Source of the DNA: an uncultured Desulfobulbaceae bacterium
GTDB lineage: Bacteria > Desulfobacterota > Desulfobulbia > Desulfobulbales > Desulfobulbaceae
Direction of reading: 5' to 3'
Assembly: GCA_947260045.1 (NCBI GenBank)
Contig: CAMYOP010000063.1
Location: 15,611-25,808 of the forward strand
DNA length: 10,198 nucleotides
The notes under the pieces were generated by a model. It was given only the letters and a program-made list of their open reading frames with translations. It was not told where the DNA came from and searched no databases. Numbering within the stretch: position 1 is the first letter of the stretch; the number at the start of each line of letters is the position of its first letter. Of the stretch, positions 7,104-10,198 are shown in pieces. A program made the translations under genes and the position numbers.

Positions 7104-7132
7104 GGCAATTAGTCTTTAAACCCCTCCGGGAA

Positions 7133-8182
7133 TTAGCTAAAAAGATTTGGTTGGCTCGAAGTGCCAGATTGAATAGGCTTTCCAAAATGTTCATACGCTG
7201 CTGTTGTTGCCATTCGTCCCCGCGGGGTTCTTATAAGAAAACCTGATTGAATCAAAAAGGGTTCATAGACATCTTCCAAGGTGTTTTTCTCTTCGCATAC
7301 AGCTGTTGCAAGCGTGTCTATGCCGATTGGACCACCCTGAAACTTGTCTATGAGCGTCAGTAAAATACGCCTGTCCATTTCATCCAGCCCTAACCTGTCT
7401 ACTGATAACATGGTTAATGCTTTGTCAGCGATTTCCTTTGTTATAATTTGATGTCCTAATACTTCACTGAAGTCTCGAACGCGTCGCAGGAGGCGGTTTG
7501 CAATTCTGGGCGTACCACGGGAACGACGACCGAGTTCCAGCGCACCTTCATTATTAATGCCTATGTTGAACAGGTTGGCCGCTCGTTTGACGATCTCCAT
7601 GAGTTCTTCCGGACTGTAATAATCGAGTCGTAAGATAACACCAAAGCGGTCGCGAAGGGGAGGTGTAAGTAGCCCTGTCCTGGTTGTGGCGCCAATAAGG
7701 GTGAATCTTGGGAGGTCCATCTTGACCGAGCGTGCTCCCGGACCCTGGCCAATAATAAGATCAAGTTGATAATCCTCCATGGCAGGATACAAAATTTCTT
7801 CAACCACATGGTTCAGGCGATGAATTTCATCTATAAAAAGGACGTCTCCGGCCTGAAGACTTGTGAGGATAGCGGCAAGGTCACCTGGCCTTTCAATAAC
7901 TGGCCCCGAGGTTACCTTTATGCCGGTGTTCATTTCGTTTGCTATGATATAGGCCAGAGTGGTTTTGCCCAGACCCGGGAAGCCATGGAAGAGGACATGA
8001 TCGAGGGGTTCGCTTCTTTGTCTGGCAGCCTGGATAAAAATAGACAGATTATTTTTGACTTTATCCTGACCAATATAATGTTTGAGTTTGCGGGGGCGAA
8101 GATCAATATCCTGGGAAATGTCTTCCTGTTGGGAGGTGCCTTCGACAATTTCCCTCCCTGTTACATCTTCTTCGAAATTCAT
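7133..8182 (-). CDS. ruvB: RuvB, Holliday junction branch migration ATPase
   Basis: The hexameric AAA+ motor that pumps DNA through RuvA-bound Holliday junctions during recombinational repair. Visible parts are the Walker A GFPGLGKT (67-74), Walker B VLFIDEIHRLN (114-124), sensor 1 LIGATTRTG (162-170), the arginine-finger region PPLRDRFG (174-181), sensor 2 RGTPRIANRLLRRVRDF (222-238), and the C-terminal winged-helix domain with GPIGIDTLA (284-292) and FLIRTPRGRMAT (315-326). Its 349 residues are normal. The Walker A has Phe where RuvB usually has Pro (GPPGLGKT), but the functional GxxxxGKT is intact. GGGAG sits a few bases before the ATG. A gap of 71 nt separates it from ruvA. Confidence 0.98.
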   Translation of the reverse strand: MNFEEDVTGREIVEGTSQQEDISQDIDLRPRKLKHYIGQDKVKNNLSIFIQAARQRSEPLDHVLFHGFPGLGKTTLAYIIANEMNTGIKVTSGPVIERPGDLAAILTSLQAGDVLFIDEIHRLNHVVEEILYPAMEDYQLDLIIGQGPGARSVKMDLPRFTLIGATTRTGLLTPPLRDRFGVILRLDYYSPEELMEIVKRAANLFNIGINNEGALELGRRSRGTPRIANRLLRRVRDFSEVLGHQIITKEIADKALTMLSVDRLGLDEMDRRILLTLIDKFQGGPIGIDTLATAVCEEKNTLEDVYEPFLIQSGFLIRTPRGRMATTAAYEHFGKPIQSGTSSQPNLFS

Positions 8183-8253
8183 GATACTCCCAGGCTGCGA
8201 CCAAATAGCAGGATATAAATATTTATAAGATCAGATGGTTTCTACTTATTACA

Positions 8254-8871
8254 TCAGGCTAATGTTTTCAAGGCGCCACGAATTAATTCTTCCATTGTGA
8301 GGGTCTCAGGATCGTTTGCCTGGAGCCTGATTTTTTTCAAAGCTTCCCAGGCTATTTCCTGTGGGTAACCAAGGTTTGTAAGGGCCGATGCAGCGTCTTG
8401 CATCTCACTGATTTGCTGGCCGCTTTCACTGGTGCCTGCTAGGCCAGTGGAGCCTGAGGAGGTGAAGTATTGTCCGATTTTATCCTGCAATTCAACGCAG
8501 ATTCGTTGGGCTGTTTTTTTTCCTACTCCGGAGAGCGTTGTCAATCTGGGGATATCCTTCATGGTGATTGCTTCACAGAGGGCTTCACCAGATATGCCTG
8601 ACAGGATACCCATGGCCAGCTTAGGACCAACGCCAGAGATGGTATTAAGCAGTAAAAACAGATTTTTTTCTTCTGTTGTACTGAAACCATAGAGTGTGAT
8701 TGCATCTTCCCTGACATTCATCTGGATGTGGAGAAAAACTTCCTTGCCAAGCCCTGGAAGTTTGTCAAGGGTTCGGCTGGATAAGGTTATCTCATAGCCA
8801 ACTCCTCTGACGTCTAGAGTTATATTGCTTGGTTCTTTGTGCAGGATGAGTCCTGAGAGTGATGCTATCAT
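8254..8871 (-). CDS. ruvA: RuvA, Holliday junction DNA-binding subunit
   Basis: A tetrameric protein that holds the Holliday junction flat and loads RuvB. The N-terminal OB-fold (1 to about 65) begins MIASLSGLIL and carries LDVRGVGYEITL (19-30). Two helix-hairpin-helix elements follow, at about 71-90 (core ISGVGPKLA) and 106-125 (core LSGVGKKTAQR). After a flexible, Ser/Gly/Thr-rich linker (about 136-155) comes the RuvB-binding domain III (about 156-205). All three domains are complete at 205 residues. The gene lies 43 nt after ruvC and 71 nt before ruvB in the usual ruvCAB order. No strong Shine-Dalgarno precedes the ATG. Confidence 0.98.
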   Translation of the reverse strand: MIASLSGLILHKEPSNITLDVRGVGYEITLSSRTLDKLPGLGKEVFLHIQMNVREDAITLYGFSTTEEKNLFLLLNTISGVGPKLAMGILSGISGEALCEAITMKDIPRLTTLSGVGKKTAQRICVELQDKIGQYFTSSGSTGLAGTSESGQQISEMQDAASALTNLGYPQEIAWEALKKIRLQANDPETLTMEELIRGALKTLA

Positions 8872-8914
8872 AATAATTTTTCTGCTGGAGAGAGTGATCC
8901 TGGATTAGGAATTA

Positions 8915-9421
8915 TCATGTTGTCATCTGGCCAGGTTGATTTCCTAGATGGTTGGCATGACAAATTGCAACGGCCAGGGCGTCTGCGGCATCACTGCTGG
9001 GTACTTTTGATAAACCGAGTAAAGCTTTTACCATATGCTGCACCTGTGATTTTTCAGCTTGCCCGTAACCAACAACCGATTGCTTGACCATGCGTGCTGT
9101 ATAGTCAAACACCTTCATCTCGGTCCGCATGGCTGCTATTACGGCAACACCTCTAGCCTGGCCAAGTTTTAACGCAGTTTGCGGATTATGTGAGACAAAC
9201 ATGTCTTCAATTGCCGAAACCTCAGGTTGGTGAAGGGATATCACCTCACTGAGACCTTTATAGATTTCAAGCAGTCTTTCTGAAAAACTGTTCTTGGGAT
9301 TGGTGCGGATGGTTCCACAGGCAATAAAGCCCAGATGGTTCCTGTTTTTCATTATGATTCCGTATCCAGTGATACGTGATCCAGGGTCTATTCCAAGTAT
9401 TTTACAGCAATCAGTGTTCAT
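8915..9421 (-). CDS. ruvC: RuvC, Holliday junction resolvase
   Basis: A dimeric, Mg-dependent endonuclease of the RNase H-like fold that cuts Holliday junctions symmetrically. The four expected acidic active-site residues are present: Asp12 in LGIDPGSRITGYG, Glu72 in AIEDMF, and Asp144 and Asp147 in SSDAADALA. The motif SHNPQTALKLGQARG (77-91) is also typical. The 168 residues are close to the usual 170. The ATG is the only reasonable start before the first active-site Asp, yet it has no Shine-Dalgarno: it is preceded directly by the six T's and hairpin of a terminator-like element. Translation may start weakly, without a leader, or by another route. First of the ruvCAB genes. Confidence 0.97.
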   Translation of the reverse strand: MNTDCCKILGIDPGSRITGYGIIMKNRNHLGFIACGTIRTNPKNSFSERLLEIYKGLSEVISLHQPEVSAIEDMFVSHNPQTALKLGQARGVAVIAAMRTEMKVFDYTARMVKQSVVGYGQAEKSQVQHMVKALLGLSKVPSSDAADALAVAICHANHLGNQPGQMTT

Positions 9422-9422
9422 G

Positions 9423-9446
9423 AAAAAAGGGGCTGTCTCAGCCCCT
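9423..9446 (-). terminator. Intrinsic-terminator-like hairpin between yebC and ruvC
   Basis: Minus-strand GGGGCTG-AGA-CAGCCCC forms a perfect 7-bp stem (8 with the flanking A-T pair) with a 3-nt loop, followed at once by six T's. The geometry is that of a textbook Rho-independent terminator for yebC. It starts about 14 nt after the yebC stop and its T-run ends one base before the ruvC ATG, so it may act as an attenuator of the ruv genes rather than a full stop. No convincing ruvC promoter was seen between the genes. Confidence 0.75.
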
Positions 9447-9460
9447 GCATACTTTTTTGT

Positions 9461-10198
9461 CTATGATAGAGATTCCATCAATTCGTCAGGAATGTCAAAG
9501 TTTGCATGAACTTTCTGGACATCGTCATGATCTTCAAGATTTTCCAAGAGTTTTAAGAGAGAACGGGCTGTTTTTTCCACGGCAACATCAATGGTGTTTT
9601 TGGGCTCCATTGAAAGACTGGCCTCCAGGAAAGCCACTTCACTTTTTTCCAGACTGGCAACAACATCGTTGAAATCTTCGGGGGCAGTCACAATCTGGAA
9701 TTCATTTTCCTGCTCTATGACATCTTCTGCACCTGCATCAATGGCCAAGTCCATTAATTCATCTTCGGCAATGCTGGATTTGTCTACAAGGATCACACCT
9801 TTTTTGTCAAACATCCATCCTACGCAACCAGATTCTCCGAGATTGCCGCCACTTTTACTGAAGTAGTGACGAACATCAGCAACAGTCCGGTTTTTGTTGT
9901 CAGTCATGGTCTCAACAAGCACAGCAACTCCGCCAGGGCCATAGCCTTCGTATAAAATTTCATCATAGTTTACACCATCCAGATCGCCAGTCCCTTTTTT
10001 TATTGCTCTTTCAATATTGTCTTTTGGCATGTTTTCTGACTTGGCGGTTGTGATTGCACTTCGCAGGCGAGGATTTCCATCTGCATCACCGCCGCCCATT
10101 CTGGCGGCAATGGTGATTTCTTTGATAAGTTTGGTGAATATTTTTCCCCTTTTGGCATCATTTGCACCTTTTTTTCTCTTAATGGTGCTCCATTTAGA
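9461..10198 (-). CDS. yebC: YebC/PmpR/TACO1-family protein (N-terminal few residues beyond window)
   Basis: A conserved protein first described as a transcription regulator (PmpR and relatives) and more recently linked to translation of difficult, proline-rich stretches. The frame is open to the window edge. Codons before the first internal ATG read SKWSTIKRKKGANDAKRGK, the typical N-terminus, so only about four residues (usually MAGH) are missing from the 245 seen. Later signatures include MGGGDADGNPRLR, ENMPKDNIERAIKKG, YEGYGPGGVAVLVE, TDNKNRTVADVRHYFSK, GNLGESGCVGWMF and the C-terminal LLKLLENLEDHDDVQKVHAN. It is commonly found next to ruvC, as here, with a 39-nt gap that holds a hairpin. 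Confidence 0.96.
   Translation of the reverse strand, partial: SKWSTIKRKKGANDAKRGKIFTKLIKEITIAARMGGGDADGNPRLRSAITTAKSENMPKDNIERAIKKGTGDLDGVNYDEILYEGYGPGGVAVLVETMTDNKNRTVADVRHYFSKSGGNLGESGCVGWMFDKKGVILVDKSSIAEDELMDLAIDAGAEDVIEQENEFQIVTAPEDFNDVVASLEKSEVAFLEASLSMEPKNTIDVAVEKTARSLLKLLENLEDHDDVQKVHANFDIPDELMESLS

Noticed and set aside
9470..9500. TTGACA on the minus strand near the end of yebC as a ruvC promoter
   Set aside because: The only good -10 (TATCAT) is about 24 nt away and the element at 17 nt is poor. It also lies within yebC coding sequence.

Overview
The window comes from a bacterial chromosome that looks like a deltaproteobacterium (Desulfobacterota, perhaps Desulfobulbales). This placement is an inference. 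It rests on a Gram-negative-type dcw cluster whose FtsI homologue ends in a PASTA domain, a two-subunit class I (Fe-S) fumarase typical of anaerobes, and moderate GC content. Every supported gene lies on the minus strand, so the text reads genes from high to low coordinates. No mobile element, tRNA, rRNA or CRISPR array was seen.

Region 1 (10198 to 4844) begins with yebC, whose first few codons lie outside the window. Next comes an intrinsic-terminator-like hairpin that ends one base before the ruvC start codon. The Holliday-junction genes ruvC, ruvA and ruvB follow, then panB (pantothenate synthesis), then the alpha and beta subunits of a class I fumarase/tartrate dehydratase. The alpha gene is broken: an apparent deletion of about 52 nt removes the segment that carries the second Fe-S cysteine and shifts the frame. 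The beta gene is intact. Tight spacing from ruvC to the beta subunit suggests one transcription unit.

Region 2 (4843 to 4473) is the only long gap. Its distal part is very C-rich and G-poor on the transcribed strand, which fits a Rho-dependent terminator for the upstream operon. Its proximal part holds a sigma-70-like promoter and three GGG-containing boxes at exact 10-bp spacing, which match an MraZ autoregulatory operator.

Region 3 (4472 to 1) is the start of the division and cell wall (dcw) cluster: mraZ, rsmH, ftsL, ftsI and murE, with murE running off the left edge. These genes cover regulation, 16S rRNA methylation, divisome assembly and peptidoglycan precursor synthesis. The most notable protein is the FtsI homologue. 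It keeps the full architecture (membrane anchor, dimerisation domain, transpeptidase-like domain, PASTA) but lacks the catalytic SxxK and KTG motifs, so it looks like a pseudo-transpeptidase in the place of the essential septal enzyme.

No wholly new multi-gene system was recognised. The points most worth checking are the catalytically empty FtsI, the broken fumarase alpha gene, and the regulatory signals around mraZ and ruvC.
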